A stretch of DNA of 64,000 bases, from NCBI RefSeq assembly GCF_008369295.1, contig NZ_VOBG01000001.1:124001-188000 (forward strand). The letters run 5' to 3'. Position 1 is the first letter of the stretch, and each line of letters begins with the position of its first letter. This document shows, in pieces, positions 49,270-59,845 of the stretch. This stretch comes from Pseudomonas sp. ANT_H4. GTDB taxonomy: Bacteria > Pseudomonadota > Gammaproteobacteria > Pseudomonadales > Pseudomonadaceae. The notes under the pieces were generated by a model, which saw only the letters and a program-made list of their open reading frames with translations, was not told the origin of the DNA and made no database searches. Made by a program: the position numbers and the translations under genes.

Positions 49270-52200
49270 GATTGGGGCTCCAGTAGGCGATGCTTTCCAG
49301 CAACACCGACTCTTGGTAAGGCTTGCCGAGGTAGTCGTTGACGCCGATGGCCATGGCGCGATCGCGGTGTTTCTGCCCGGTGCGGGAGGTGATCATGATG
49401 ATCGGCAGGTCTTTTAGCCGTGGGTCGTTACGTACCTGAAGGGCCACTTCGAAGCCATCCATGCGCGGCATTTCGATGTCCAACAGCATCAGGTCCGGAG
49501 TGTGCTCTTCCAGCAGGGCAATGGCGTCAATGCCGTCCTTGGCGGTGAGTACATTCATGCCGTTACGCTCCAGCAGGCGGCTGGTGACTTTGCGCACGGT
49601 GACCGAGTCGTCCACCACCAGCACCAGCAGAGGGCGTTTTTGCTGGGGTTCGTTGACCGCCAATTGACTGTCCGTCCTCAGGGATGGCTGCGCCGGTTGC
49701 AGCGCGCGAATGTGCGCCAGCAGGTCGATGATCAGCACCACCCGGCCATCGCCGAGAATGGTCGCACCGGACAAGCCCTTGACCCCGGCGAATTGTGGGC
49801 CCAGGCCCTTGACCACAATCTCCCGGGTGCCGGCCATGGCGTCCACCTGCACGGCGATGCGCCGCTCGTTGCATTGCACCAGCAGCACCGGCAGTGGCAG
49901 GCTCTGGCCCAGTAGTTTCGGCCGGGCGACGGTGTGCAGCAACTCGCCCAGGTAGTACAACTCGTAACGCTGCCCGGCGTATTCATAGACAGGCGGATCG
50001 AGCTGGTAATGACCTTCCAGCTCATTGGGCAACACCCGCACCAGGCCTTCGATGGTGTTGAGCGGGATCGCATATTGATCGTCCGCGCACTGCACCATCA
50101 ACGCCCGGTTGACGGACACGGTGAACGGCAAGCGAATGCGAAAATGCACGCCCTGCCCCGGCGTGGAATCGATGACCATGGAGCCGCCGAGCTGACGCAC
50201 TTCTTCGTGCACCACGTCCATGCCGACGCCACGCCCGGAAATCTGGGTGATTTTTTCCGCAGTAGAGAACCCCGGTTGCAGGATGAACTGCAAGACATCG
50301 CGGTCGCTGATCTCCAGCGCAGGGTCGAGCAAACCGCGCTTGATTGCCTTGCGCCGCACTGCCTCCAGGGGCACACCGGCGCCGTCGTCGCGCATGTCGA
50401 AGACGATGTCGCCGCCCTCATGGGTCAGGTCCAGGGTAATCCGGCCTTTTTCCGGTTTGCCCGCCAACAGCCTCGCATCACGGGACTCCAGGCCATGGTC
50501 GACGGCGTTGCGCAGCATGTGTTCCAGGGGTGCGACCATGCGCTCCAGCACGTTGCGGTCCATCTCACCTTCGGCATTGCCGACGATAAACTCAACGTCT
50601 TTGCTCAGCTCGCCAGCCACTTGCCGCACGATACGCTTGAGCCTTGGCAGCATGCGCTCAAATGGCACCATGCGCGTGCGCATCAGGCCTTCCTGCAATT
50701 CGGTATTGATCCGCGCCTGTTGCTGCAACAGGTTCTGTGCATCCTGATTGCGCTGGTCGAGGGTTTCCTTGAGGTCCAGCAGGTCGGAAGCCGATTCGAA
50801 CAAGGCGCGGGATAATTGTTGCAACTGGGAATGACGGTCCATTTCCAGCGGATCGAATTCTTCATAACCCAAGCGCTCGGCTTCGGCCTGCTGGCGGCTG
50901 AGAATCCGCCCCTGGGTTTCGGTATCCAGCCTTCGCAGCTGGTCGCGCATGCGCTCGATGGTGGTTTCCACCTCGTGAAGGGCGCTGCGTGCATCGTTGA
51001 CTTGCTGCTCGATACGCCCGCGAAAGATCGAGGTTTCGCCGGCCAGGTTGACCAAGTCGTCCAGCAACTCGGCGGAGATTTTCACCATGTCGGCGGCCGG
51101 CTCATTGACCGGTACGGCCTCGGCCTTGATTGCTGGCAGCGTCACAGGCACCACCTGATCTGCGGCTGGACGCATCAGGCTTCTGATCCGCTCGATCAGT
51201 TGATCCACCGAGCCCACCGGCATGCCCGCCGTCACCGCTTCAACCATCTGCGCCAGGCGGTCGTGACAACCTTGCAGCAGCGCGAACAGTTCCGCGGACG
51301 GCGCCAGCAACCCTGCCGACAAGCCTTCGTAGAGAAACTCCAGCTCGTGGGCCAGGTCGCCAATGGGCCCGATCTCGACCATGCGCGCGCCGCCCTTGAG
51401 GGTGTGCAGATCGCGCAGCAGGGTTTCCACTTCCTGGCGATTGTGTGGATCAGCCTGCCAGCGCAGCAACGCGGCGCCGGAGCTGTCGAGGATGTCGGCG
51501 GCTTCTTCGAGGAAGATCTCCAGCAACTCGGGATCACTGCCAGCCGACTCGACCTCGGGCGCCACGGGCGTCGGCACAAGCCCGGTGTTCTGACGAAGCT
51601 CATGCAAATTGCTGATCAGGGCGCTGGAATCACTCAGCGGTTGCTGGTGTTGCAATTGCTCCAACAGCAGCGCCAGTCGCTCGTGGCTGGCCATCAGCAC
51701 CTGAGCCAGGTCGCCAGAGTAGCTGTAACGACGATCCACCAGCCCTTCGTAAAGGTTTTCCAGCTCCAGAGCCAGGTCGCCCACGGGGCCGATGTCGGCC
51801 ATGCGCGCGCCGCCCTTGAGGGTGTACATATCTCGTTGCAAGGACGAAAGCGGCGCCATGCTATCGGGGTCCAGCAGCCAACGCTTGAGGGACTGCCCGG
51901 CGCTGTCGAGGATATCCACCGCTTCCTCAAGGAATATCTCGACGATTTCGTCGTCCACCGCCGAGTCTTGCCCCAACTGCGCCGTCGCGGCGCCGAGTTC
52001 AGAAATACTCAGGGCGCGGCTGCCGTCGCTCTTGATCAGCCCGGTGGCGGATGGATCGAGGCCTTCATCCAGCAGCTCGCGCAAGGCTCGCACCCGTGCC
52101 GACGCAGGGCTGACTTCCTGGCCGGCGGCCAGTTGGTCAAGCATGTTGATCAGCGCTTCGTGGGCCTGCTCAGCCTCATGAAAAAATCGCTCGCTGACCG

Positions 52201-55111
52201 CCAGGCTGCTCTCTTCAACCGCGCCATACAGGTCGAGCAAGGCTTCGCACAACTGGTCCATTGGGTGCAGATCAGCCAGGTGCGCGCCCTCCCCCAACGT
52301 CGTCAATTCGTCCAGCAGCGCACTGAGTTCCTGACGCTCGCCGGGATGTTGCTGCCAGCGACGCAGGAGGTTTTCCGCGTCCAGCAAAATGTCCATGCCC
52401 TGGGCCAGGAAGTTGGCGATCAGGTGTGGATCGCGCTTGACCCGCAGGTCGGTGCTGGGGGCGTTGAGCAGCGCTTCCAGTTGGCTGTTGAGGCGATTTT
52501 GCGTGCGCTCGATCAAGGAAGCGGCGCCGTTGATCGGTGTCAGCGGATCACCCTCCAACTGGCGTAAGCCGCGCTGGAACAAGGCTTCGGCTTCCAGCAG
52601 CAATTCGATTTCATCCAGGTCCAGCGCCAGGCGGTGGGCCTTGTACTCGCGAGTCAGGTGATCCAGTGGCCGCGCCAGTTCGGCGATGGGCAACACGCCA
52701 GCCATATGGGCGCTGCCCTTGAGCGTATGCAACGCCCGTTGCAGTTCGTCACTGACTTGCAACGGCACATGCTCGGTGGCCTGGTGCAGAAAATGGTTGA
52801 GGCTGTCCAGGTGGCTCTGGGCTTCATTGCGGAAGATTTCCAGCAACTGCGGGTCGAAGGCCGTCGCATCCTCTTGCACCGCGCCCGGCAGCTCGACACC
52901 GCTGGCCAGCGCATGGGCACGGGCCGCCAGGTGGTCGACATCGTCCCTTTGGCGCTGGGCATCGACGGCGAAATCGGCGATCAACTCCGGCAGCAGTGCC
53001 ACCACGTCATTGAGGACCGCCTGCACCTGCGGTCCCGGCGCGACACTGCGTTCGAGCACACGATTGAGCAGGTTTTCCAGCGCCCAGGCCAACTCCGCCA
53101 ACACCAGCGCACGAACCATGCGACCACTGCCTTTCAAGGTGTGGAAGGCACGGCGCATTTCGCTCAAGACGGCCTTGTCTTCCAGGCTCGCCGTACCATT
53201 TGGCACATAGCGATGTAGCACCTCAAGCACTTCCCCCGTTTCTTCGAGAAAGACCTCGCGCAACTCATCATCCACCGGTTCTTCCCCGGCAGGCGGTGGC
53301 AGCAAGCTACCGGGACGCTGCAGCGCCGGAGGGTTAAGGCGCGAAGTTGGGTTGGCCAGTACCTCGGCCAAGGACTGCACCTGTGGCGGATCGTTGGGCG
53401 CGGGCAGTTCCTGGCGCCACGGCAGTTGGGTCTCGGCCGGCGCATAGCCAAGCACCGTCAGACCCTTGGCGGCAACTTCAAGCACCCGCTCGCCGGGGGC
53501 GTCATGGTCCTGGAGCATTCGCTCCAGGTAGTACTCCAGGCTGGTGAGCACATCAGCAAAATGGTCGAGCTGCGCCTCTGAAGGCGCGCTTTCGTTGACC
53601 ATCAATTGCTCTTGGGCGTAATCATTGCAGCCGCGCATCAGGCTCGCCGCGCGCGGCAGCGGGATCATCGCCAGGGCGCCGCGCACCTGGGTCAGCAGCT
53701 CTGGCAGGGACTCCAGGCGCTGCTTGTCCCAACCAGCTTCGAGACAGTCAACAATTAGCTCCTTGGCCTGTTTCAGGCACTGGCACGACTCCTTGATGAC
53801 AAGCTGGTGGATCTGGGTCAGGTCGGTGGTCGGCAGGCGGCTTTCTTCGCGCCTTTCCGGTTCGACGGTGCCCACCATGCCGGCCAATGTTGCTTCGACG
53901 TAGAGCAAGGCGCCGGCGACATCCATCAACACCGCATCGTTAGGCTCACGCTGCCCCTGGGCCAGGCCTTGCACCACGGCCAGTTGGTCGATGATCACTT
54001 TGCGCGGCTGACCGAAGCCCAGCACCGCCAGGGTGTCGGCAATCTGGCGCAGGGGCGACAGCAGGCTGTCGAGATTAGAGGTGTGTTGGCGGTCGCTGCG
54101 CACGAACAAATCCAGACGTTCCTTAACCCGTACCAGCTCTTCGCACAGGGCGCCGAGCACCGAGCCCATGGCATCGCGGTCGGGTCCCGCCAGGCGCGCG
54201 CGCTCGGCGTCCACCACGGCACTGTCAGGCAGCGCTTCGTCCAGGCCATAGCGTTCTTTCAGGCTTTGCATGCGCGGCGTCGGACGGGTGACTTTGGCGA
54301 TGTAGAACAGCAAGCTCTTGAGCAATTCATCGGGCGCCGCCGTGTTGATCCCGGCGATGCCCTGGGCCAGCAGTCGCTTGAGTTCCTTGTCACAGGCCTT
54401 GAGCAAACTGCGCAGGGCCGGACTGTTGGCGATGACGCCGGTGAGCATGCCTTCGGCCAGCGCCGAGGTCACTTGCCACAAGGGCAGCAACGGCGCGCCG
54501 TGGCACAGGGCTTCGAGCCGGGCGAAGACCCGCGCCATGTCTTCCAGGTTGCTGGGGCCGTGGTCTTCGCGCAACAAACCCGCCAAGGCCTGTTGCAGCA
54601 TTTGCCGCCACTGGCGCAGCAGCTCGGGAAAATCCTCTGGCGTGCGCTGGGCCAGAGCATCATCGGGCAGCGGCGCAATCACCAGCAGTTGTGGGCTGAA
54701 CAGGCTGGTTTCCGACAATAGGCTTTCGCCGCGCACGCTGCGCAGATCATTGAGCAGCGGCAACACCACCAGCGGCAGGTCGCGACGGGCGCTGTGCACT
54801 CGATCCAGATACAGCGGCAATTGCCCCAGGGCCTGTTGCAACAAGCGGATGCCTTCATCGCGTTGGCTGACGCGTTCAGCCTGCAACGCCAGCGCCAGGT
54901 GCTCCACTTCTTCGGCGAGCAGGGCCGCGCCGTAGAATTCGACCATCAGCAAACTGCCATGGACCTGGTGAATGCACTCAAGGCAGCCCGAAATCGCCTC
55001 GCGGCTCGAATCGTCGACAAAGGCGTCCAGCGCCGAACGGGCCTGCTTCAGGGTTTCGGCAATTTCGCCCTTGACCCATTCGAGGGCTACGTAGTCGTGC
55101 CGGTCAACCAT
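49262..55111 (-). CDS. chpA: ChpA hybrid CheA-type kinase of the Pil-Chp twitching system
   Basis: 1949 residues. Several Hpt-like domains lie in tandem: visible phospho-His motifs at H48 (IHQVHGS, weak), H657 (FHTLKGSG), H795 (LHTLKGSA) and H1236 (LHTLKGGA), with Y1096 (MYTLKGGA) where a His is expected; other repeats are degenerate. The CheA core follows (N-box HMLRNAVDHGLE near 1535; DDGAGV), then a CheW-like part and a C-terminal REC domain (about 1825-1940, acceptor Asp in LMLLDIEMPRMDG). It phosphorylates PilG and PilH to steer type IV pilus motion. Confidence 0.95.
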   Translation of the reverse strand: MVDRHDYVALEWVKGEIAETLKQARSALDAFVDDSSREAISGCLECIHQVHGSLLMVEFYGAALLAEEVEHLALALQAERVSQRDEGIRLLQQALGQLPLYLDRVHSARRDLPLVVLPLLNDLRSVRGESLLSETSLFSPQLLVIAPLPDDALAQRTPEDFPELLRQWRQMLQQALAGLLREDHGPSNLEDMARVFARLEALCHGAPLLPLWQVTSALAEGMLTGVIANSPALRSLLKACDKELKRLLAQGIAGINTAAPDELLKSLLFYIAKVTRPTPRMQSLKERYGLDEALPDSAVVDAERARLAGPDRDAMGSVLGALCEELVRVKERLDLFVRSDRQHTSNLDSLLSPLRQIADTLAVLGFGQPRKVIIDQLAVVQGLAQGQREPNDAVLMDVAGALLYVEATLAGMVGTVEPERREESRLPTTDLTQIHQLVIKESCQCLKQAKELIVDCLEAGWDKQRLESLPELLTQVRGALAMIPLPRAASLMRGCNDYAQEQLMVNESAPSEAQLDHFADVLTSLEYYLERMLQDHDAPGERVLEVAAKGLTVLGYAPAETQLPWRQELPAPNDPPQVQSLAEVLANPTSRLNPPALQRPGSLLPPPAGEEPVDDELREVFLEETGEVLEVLHRYVPNGTASLEDKAVLSEMRRAFHTLKGSGRMVRALVLAELAWALENLLNRVLERSVAPGPQVQAVLNDVVALLPELIADFAVDAQRQRDDVDHLAARAHALASGVELPGAVQEDATAFDPQLLEIFRNEAQSHLDSLNHFLHQATEHVPLQVSDELQRALHTLKGSAHMAGVLPIAELARPLDHLTREYKAHRLALDLDEIELLLEAEALFQRGLRQLEGDPLTPINGAASLIERTQNRLNSQLEALLNAPSTDLRVKRDPHLIANFLAQGMDILLDAENLLRRWQQHPGERQELSALLDELTTLGEGAHLADLHPMDQLCEALLDLYGAVEESSLAVSERFFHEAEQAHEALINMLDQLAAGQEVSPASARVRALRELLDEGLDPSATGLIKSDGSRALSISELGAATAQLGQDSAVDDEIVEIFLEEAVDILDSAGQSLKRWLLDPDSMAPLSSLQRDMYTLKGGARMADIGPVGDLALELENLYEGLVDRRYSYSGDLAQVLMASHERLALLLEQLQHQQPLSDSSALISNLHELRQNTGLVPTPVAPEVESAGSDPELLEIFLEEAADILDSSGAALLRWQADPHNRQEVETLLRDLHTLKGGARMVEIGPIGDLAHELEFLYEGLSAGLLAPSAELFALLQGCHDRLAQMVEAVTAGMPVGSVDQLIERIRSLMRPAADQVVPVTLPAIKAEAVPVNEPAADMVKISAELLDDLVNLAGETSIFRGRIEQQVNDARSALHEVETTIERMRDQLRRLDTETQGRILSRQQAEAERLGYEEFDPLEMDRHSQLQQLSRALFESASDLLDLKETLDQRNQDAQNLLQQQARINTELQEGLMRTRMVPFERMLPRLKRIVRQVAGELSKDVEFIVGNAEGEMDRNVLERMVAPLEHMLRNAVDHGLESRDARLLAGKPEKGRITLDLTHEGGDIVFDMRDDGAGVPLEAVRRKAIKRGLLDPALEISDRDVLQFILQPGFSTAEKITQISGRGVGMDVVHEEVRQLGGSMVIDSTPGQGVHFRIRLPFTVSVNRALMVQCADDQYAIPLNTIEGLVRVLPNELEGHYQLDPPVYEYAGQRYELYYLGELLHTVARPKLLGQSLPLPVLLVQCNERRIAVQVDAMAGTREIVVKGLGPQFAGVKGLSGATILGDGRVVLIIDLLAHIRALQPAQPSLRTDSQLAVNEPQQKRPLLVLVVDDSVTVRKVTSRLLERNGMNVLTAKDGIDAIALLEEHTPDLMLLDIEMPRMDGFEVALQVRNDPRLKDLPIIMITSRTGQKHRDRAMAIGVNDYLGKPYQESVLLESIAYWSPNHA

Positions 55112-55153
55112 AACGACTCCCGTCAGAATTCATGAATTGCAGTGTCGCTGGCA

Positions 55154-57208
55154 TCAATCTTCATCCACCTGCCGAGCCGGCGGCAAGGTGAACCCCGACA
55201 CCGAGCGCCGCAACTGACTGGCCATTTTCGCCAGGTTGCCGATGCTTTCGGCCGTGGCCGTAGAGCCCGACGAGGTCTGGCTGGTGATCTGCTGGATCAC
55301 GTTCATGGTCAGGGATATCTGCCCCGCCGACGAGGTCTGCTGTTGCGCCGCATTGGAAATGCTCTGGATCAGCGCGGCGAGGGTTTTCGACACGCCTTCG
55401 ATCTCTTCCAGCGCTACCCCAGCGTCCTGGGCCAACCGGGCACCGCGTACCACTTCGGTGGTGGTTTGCTCCATGGAAATAACCGCTTCGTTGGTGTCGG
55501 TCTGAATCGCCCGCACCAAGGTTTCGATCTGTCGGGTAGCGGCCGAAGAACGCTCCGCCAGACGCTGTACTTCGTCGGCCACCACCGCGAAACCGCGCCC
55601 GGCATCACCGGCCATGCTGGCCTGGATCGCGGCGTTGAGGGCGAGGATGTTGGTCTGCTCGGCGATGTCGTCGATCAGGCTGACGATGTCGCCAATTTCC
55701 TGGGACGATTCCCCCAGGCGCTTGATGCGCTTGGCGGTGTCCTGGATCTGTTCGCGGATGTTGTCCATGCCATGGATGGTGTTGTGCACCACCTCGTTGC
55801 CCTTGTTGGCGATTTCCACCGAGCGCTCTGCCACGGCCGAGGATTCGGCGGCGTTGGCCGATACTTGATCAATGGACTGGGCCATCTGATTGATCGCCGT
55901 GGAAGCTTCGGCGATCTGCTGGGCCTGGTGCTCCGAGGCTTGGGCCAGGTGCATGGCGGTGGCCTGGGTGTCCTGCACCGCGCCGGCGACCTGGCCGGCG
56001 GTGAGGTTGATAGTTGCCACCAGGTCGCGCAGTTGATCTACGGAATAGTTGATGGAGTCAGCGATGGTGCCGGTAAAGTCTTCGGTCACCGAGGCCGTGA
56101 CGGTGAGGTCGCCGTCGGCCAGGTCTTCGATTTCGTCCAGCAAGCGCATGATCGCGTTCTGGTTGCGCTCGTTCTTTTCGGCGGTTTCGCGCAGTTGGCG
56201 ATTGGTCTCGCGCACCATCACCAAGCCGATCAGGATGATTGAGGCCAGCGCCAGCAAACCCAGCACGTAACCGCCGATGGTGTCGAAGGTGCGACCGTCC
56301 GCCAGGTTTTCAAAACCGGTAGCCAGGTGCGAGGCTTCATCGAGCAGGGTTTGCGACAGGCTGAAAATATTGCTCGCCGAGGCGCGTACCTGAAACAGTT
56401 GCGGCGAGGTCTCGAGGATTTCATCCACAGAGCCTGAGACGAATTCGAACAGCTCCGCAATTTCTGCCAGGCGGGCACGGGCATCGGGGTCTTGCACTTC
56501 GGTGATCTTCAGGCCGGCGTTGCCCTGGAGCATGCCGTTGAGTACCAGGCCAAAACGGTTGGCATCGCGGCCAAAGGCATCGGCGGCCTTGACGGCGGTT
56601 TCATCGCCGGCGAGCACGGTGTTGACCGCTCCCAGGATTCGCTCGGCCAGCAACGATTGCCGCTGGGCCACGGCCACCTGGCTGGCTGGCGCGCCGCGTT
56701 GCAGGAGAATCTCCACGACCTTTTCCGACTCCAGCTGCAATTGCGGCACGGTTTCAGCCAGGGTCGCGGCCACCTGATGCAAGGACAGCACCGTCTGTTC
56801 GCTGGCCAGGATCGCGTCGGTGTTCTTCAGCAGCGCTTCCCAGTCATGCTGCACCGCACGCATCTCGCCGCGTACAGCACTGGGTGCAGCAGGCAAGCCG
56901 GTGGCCGGGTCACCCTTTTTGAGGTAACCCCAGCGCAGGGCAAAATCGTTGCGCGCCTCGCTCAGCAGCTTGAACGCGGCGCCCTTGCCGGCTGCGGCTT
57001 CGGTGGCGTTCTTACCGATACGCTGGGACAGCACCCGCAACTCGCCGGCATGGCCGATGTACTGCTTGTCGTAGGTGGACTGGGTATTGAGGTAGGCGAA
57101 GTTGGCGAACAGCAGCATGATGAAAATGATCAGTGCGATAAACAGCACAATGATCTGCGAACGGCTACGGGAGGCTTCCTGGGGTTTGGCGGGAGTGACG
57201 GTGGTCAT
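55154..57208 (-). CDS. pilJ: PilJ methyl-accepting chemoreceptor
   Basis: 684 residues from [13 protein letters not shown]. There is a membrane segment near 20-40, a long periplasmic part, and a second membrane segment near 325-345. The signalling tip is [18 protein letters not shown] in the cytoplasmic coiled coil. It senses surface/pilus state and drives ChpA. Its start overlaps the pilI stop (ATGA). Confidence 0.95.
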   Translation of the reverse strand: MTTVTPAKPQEASRSRSQIIVLFIALIIFIMLLFANFAYLNTQSTYDKQYIGHAGELRVLSQRIGKNATEAAAGKGAAFKLLSEARNDFALRWGYLKKGDPATGLPAAPSAVRGEMRAVQHDWEALLKNTDAILASEQTVLSLHQVAATLAETVPQLQLESEKVVEILLQRGAPASQVAVAQRQSLLAERILGAVNTVLAGDETAVKAADAFGRDANRFGLVLNGMLQGNAGLKITEVQDPDARARLAEIAELFEFVSGSVDEILETSPQLFQVRASASNIFSLSQTLLDEASHLATGFENLADGRTFDTIGGYVLGLLALASIILIGLVMVRETNRQLRETAEKNERNQNAIMRLLDEIEDLADGDLTVTASVTEDFTGTIADSINYSVDQLRDLVATINLTAGQVAGAVQDTQATAMHLAQASEHQAQQIAEASTAINQMAQSIDQVSANAAESSAVAERSVEIANKGNEVVHNTIHGMDNIREQIQDTAKRIKRLGESSQEIGDIVSLIDDIAEQTNILALNAAIQASMAGDAGRGFAVVADEVQRLAERSSAATRQIETLVRAIQTDTNEAVISMEQTTTEVVRGARLAQDAGVALEEIEGVSKTLAALIQSISNAAQQQTSSAGQISLTMNVIQQITSQTSSGSTATAESIGNLAKMASQLRRSVSGFTLPPARQVDED

Positions 57209-57744
57209 GCGGCGACATCCATGAAGCCTGGTGCCTGGGCCAGGGCGAAGGGGCTGAAGACCTGCCACAGCTGGTCGCTGCTGAACTGGCCTTGGATAAA
57301 CGGCGCACTGGCCGCTTCATCCATCGACAGCTCGGCGCGTTCCAGCAGGTCCTGGGCAAAATGCTGCAAGCCGACTACCTCATCTACCAGCAGGCCGACA
57401 AAGATATCTTCGTGCTCGATCACCAATACCCGCCTCTGTTTGCGCCGCGCAGACAACCCGTGACCGAAGAACCCGCACAGGTCAATGACCGGCAACAGGC
57501 GCCCGCGCAGGTTGGCCACGCCCTTGACCCAAGGCTTGACCCCCGGCATCAAGGTGCAGCGCGGCTCGTGCAGCACTTCGGCGACTTCGCCCATGGGCGC
57601 CACGTACCAGTGATCACCCAATCGAAAACCGATCCCGCTCCAGCTGTGCAGCCGGGTTTCCTGGGACGGCAGATCGGCGGCCAACAGGCGGCAGCGGCGG
57701 TCGATGTCCAGCAGCAGCTCGAAGGCGGTTTGCGACTCGGTCAT
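57205..57744 (-). CDS. pilI: PilI CheW-like coupling protein
   Basis: 179 residues, a single CheW domain ([20 protein letters not shown]). It links PilJ to ChpA. Overlaps pilJ by 4 bp and follows pilH by 12 bp. Confidence 0.95.
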   Translation of the reverse strand: MTESQTAFELLLDIDRRCRLLAADLPSQETRLHSWSGIGFRLGDHWYVAPMGEVAEVLHEPRCTLMPGVKPWVKGVANLRGRLLPVIDLCGFFGHGLSARRKQRRVLVIEHEDIFVGLLVDEVVGLQHFAQDLLERAELSMDEAASAPFIQGQFSSDQLWQVFSPFALAQAPGFMDVAA

Positions 57745-57756
57745 GGGAGCGTGCCG

Positions 57757-58122
57757 TCAGCCGACCAACACTTTGTTCAGGGTGGCGATCAGGGTCTCTT
57801 CATCCACCGGCTTGGTCAGGTAATCCTTGGCGCCTTGGCGTGTGCCCCAGACCTTGTCAGTTTCCTGATCCTTGGTGGTAATGATGATCACCGGGATATG
57901 GCCGGTTTCCGGGTCCTTGGTCAACTGGCGCGTCGCCTGGAAGCCGTTGAGACCCGGCATGACGATATCCATCAGCACCGCATCTGGCTTTTCCTGGCGG
58001 GCAAGCGCTACGCCATCACCACCGTTTACGGCCTTGAGGACCTCGTGACCGTGCTTCTCCAGCATGCCGGTCAGTTTGTACATTTCAGTCGGCGAATCGT
58101 CGACGATCAGAATACGTGCCAT
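57757..58122 (-). CDS. pilH: PilH response regulator
   Basis: 121 residues from MARILIVDDSPTEMYK, a stand-alone REC domain with its acceptor Asp in AVLMDIVMPGLNG. One of two output regulators of the Chp path; in P. aeruginosa linked mainly to pilus retraction or signal dampening. Confidence 0.95.
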   Translation of the reverse strand: MARILIVDDSPTEMYKLTGMLEKHGHEVLKAVNGGDGVALARQEKPDAVLMDIVMPGLNGFQATRQLTKDPETGHIPVIIITTKDQETDKVWGTRQGAKDYLTKPVDEETLIATLNKVLVG

Positions 58123-58168
58123 GGTTTTCCCCACTACATTGGTCGATGCAAGCCCATATGGGCCTGCG

Positions 58169-58576
58169 TCAATGTGCTTGTTCTACTGCAGCGAAACCCG
58201 GCACATACGCCTTGATCGCGCTCAGCAGTTCTTCCTTGCTGAAAGGCTTGGTCAAAAACTGATCAGAGCCGACGATGCGTCCCTTGGCCTTGTCGAACAG
58301 ACCGTCCTTGGAAGACAGCATGATCACCGGTATCGCCTTGAACGACGGGTGATTCTTGACCAACGCGCAGGTCTGATAGCCATCCAGGCGCGGCATCATG
58401 ATGTCGACAAAGATAATGTGCGGGTGATGATCAACGATCTTGGCCAAGGCATCGAAACCGTCGATGGCCGTGATGACTTCGCACCCTACGTTCTTCAACA
58501 GTGTTTCAGCGGTGCGGCGAATCGTCTTCGAATCGTCGATCACCATCACTTTCAAGGCGTTGGAATGCTGTTCCAT
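58169..58576 (-). CDS. pilG: PilG response regulator
   Basis: 135 residues from MEQHSNALKVMVIDDSK, a single REC domain with acceptor Asp in IIFVDIMMPRLDG. First gene of the operon; promotes pilus extension and, in P. aeruginosa, cAMP rise. Divergent from gshB. Confidence 0.95.
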   Translation of the reverse strand: MEQHSNALKVMVIDDSKTIRRTAETLLKNVGCEVITAIDGFDALAKIVDHHPHIIFVDIMMPRLDGYQTCALVKNHPSFKAIPVIMLSSKDGLFDKAKGRIVGSDQFLTKPFSKEELLSAIKAYVPGFAAVEQAH

Positions 58577-58814
58577 ATCTGCTCTACCCTCGCCACAGCA
58601 AATCGGTTTCGGTGTGCACTGCCTGATGTTGCAAGGGACGAGCGCCAAAACCCTTGCGGTTCAAGGGCCAACACGCCATGGCAGCCTTTTTAGCACAGAC
58701 TGGGGAGGCAATCTATCAGCCGACCGGCAAGGTGGTTTTTCCTTGACCCGCAACAGCCGCAGCGCCACTCTGACGCCACTTTTATGCGCCCTTATTTGCT
58801 AGAGGAAACCCCCC

Positions 58815-59768
58815 ATGAGCGTTCGCGTCGGCATTGTCATGGACCCTATCGCCAGCATCTCCTATAAAAAGGATAGCTCGCTGGCCATGCTGCTGGCCGC
58901 CCAGGCCCGCGGCTGGACCCTGTTCTATATGGAACAGCGTGATCTTTATCAGGCCCAAGGGGAAGCTCGGGCACGGATGCGCCCGCTGCAGGTGTTTGCC
59001 AACCCTGAGAAGTGGTTCGAACTGGACGCCGAAATTGACAGCCCCCTGAGCGACCTGGACGTGATCCTGATGCGCAAGGACCCGCCGTTCGACATGGAGT
59101 TCGTCTACTCCACCTACCTGCTGGAGCAGGCCGAACGTGCCGGTGTGCTGATCGTCAACAAGCCCCAGAGCCTGCGCGACTGCAACGAAAAGCTGTTCGC
59201 CACGCTGTTCCCGCAGTGCACGCCGCCCACCGTAGTCAGCCGTCGCGCCGATGTACTGCGTGAGTTTGCCGCCAAGCACGGCGATGTGATCCTTAAACCC
59301 CTGGACGGTATGGGCGGCACCTCGATCTTCCGGCATCGAGCCGGCGACCCGAACCTGTCAGTGATCCTGGAAACCCTGACCGCGCTGGGCAGCCAGCAGA
59401 TCATGGCCCAGGCCTATATCCCGGCGATCAAGGACGGCGACAAGCGCATCCTGATGATCGACGGTGAACCGGTGGACTATTGCCTGGCGCGGATTCCGGC
59501 AGCGGGTGAGACCCGTGGCAACCTGGCCGCCGGCGGTCGCGGTGAAGCCCGTCCTTTGACGGACAAGGATCGCTGGATTGCCGCCCAAGTCGGCCCGACC
59601 CTGCGCGAAAAAGGCCTGCTGTTTGTTGGCCTTGACGTGATTGGCGAGAACCTCACGGAAATCAACGTCACCAGCCCGACCTGCATTCGTGAAATCGACA
59701 ATGCCTTTGGCACCAATATCGGTGAAATGCTGATGGCGGCTATCGACCAAAAGCTAAAAACCAAGTGA
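58815..59768 (+). CDS. gshB: Glutathione synthetase
   Basis: 317 residues from MSVRVGIVMDPIASI, with AGAGGAAA upstream. ATP-grasp fold with VILKPLDGMGGTSIF. Joins glycine to gamma-glutamylcysteine. Divergent from the pilG operon, as in other pseudomonads. Confidence 0.97.
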   Translation: MSVRVGIVMDPIASISYKKDSSLAMLLAAQARGWTLFYMEQRDLYQAQGEARARMRPLQVFANPEKWFELDAEIDSPLSDLDVILMRKDPPFDMEFVYSTYLLEQAERAGVLIVNKPQSLRDCNEKLFATLFPQCTPPTVVSRRADVLREFAAKHGDVILKPLDGMGGTSIFRHRAGDPNLSVILETLTALGSQQIMAQAYIPAIKDGDKRILMIDGEPVDYCLARIPAAGETRGNLAAGGRGEARPLTDKDRWIAAQVGPTLREKGLLFVGLDVIGENLTEINVTSPTCIREIDNAFGTNIGEMLMAAIDQKLKTK

Positions 59769-59845
59769 CATAGAACAGCCAGACACAAACCGACATTGCG
59801 TTATCATGCCCCACCTGTGAAATGCGCGATGTTGGTTTTCCTGTT

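Noticed and set aside
50816..52567. A 583-codon plus-strand open frame inside chpA
   Set aside because: A shadow of the long minus-strand kinase gene; no start signal and no recognisable domain.
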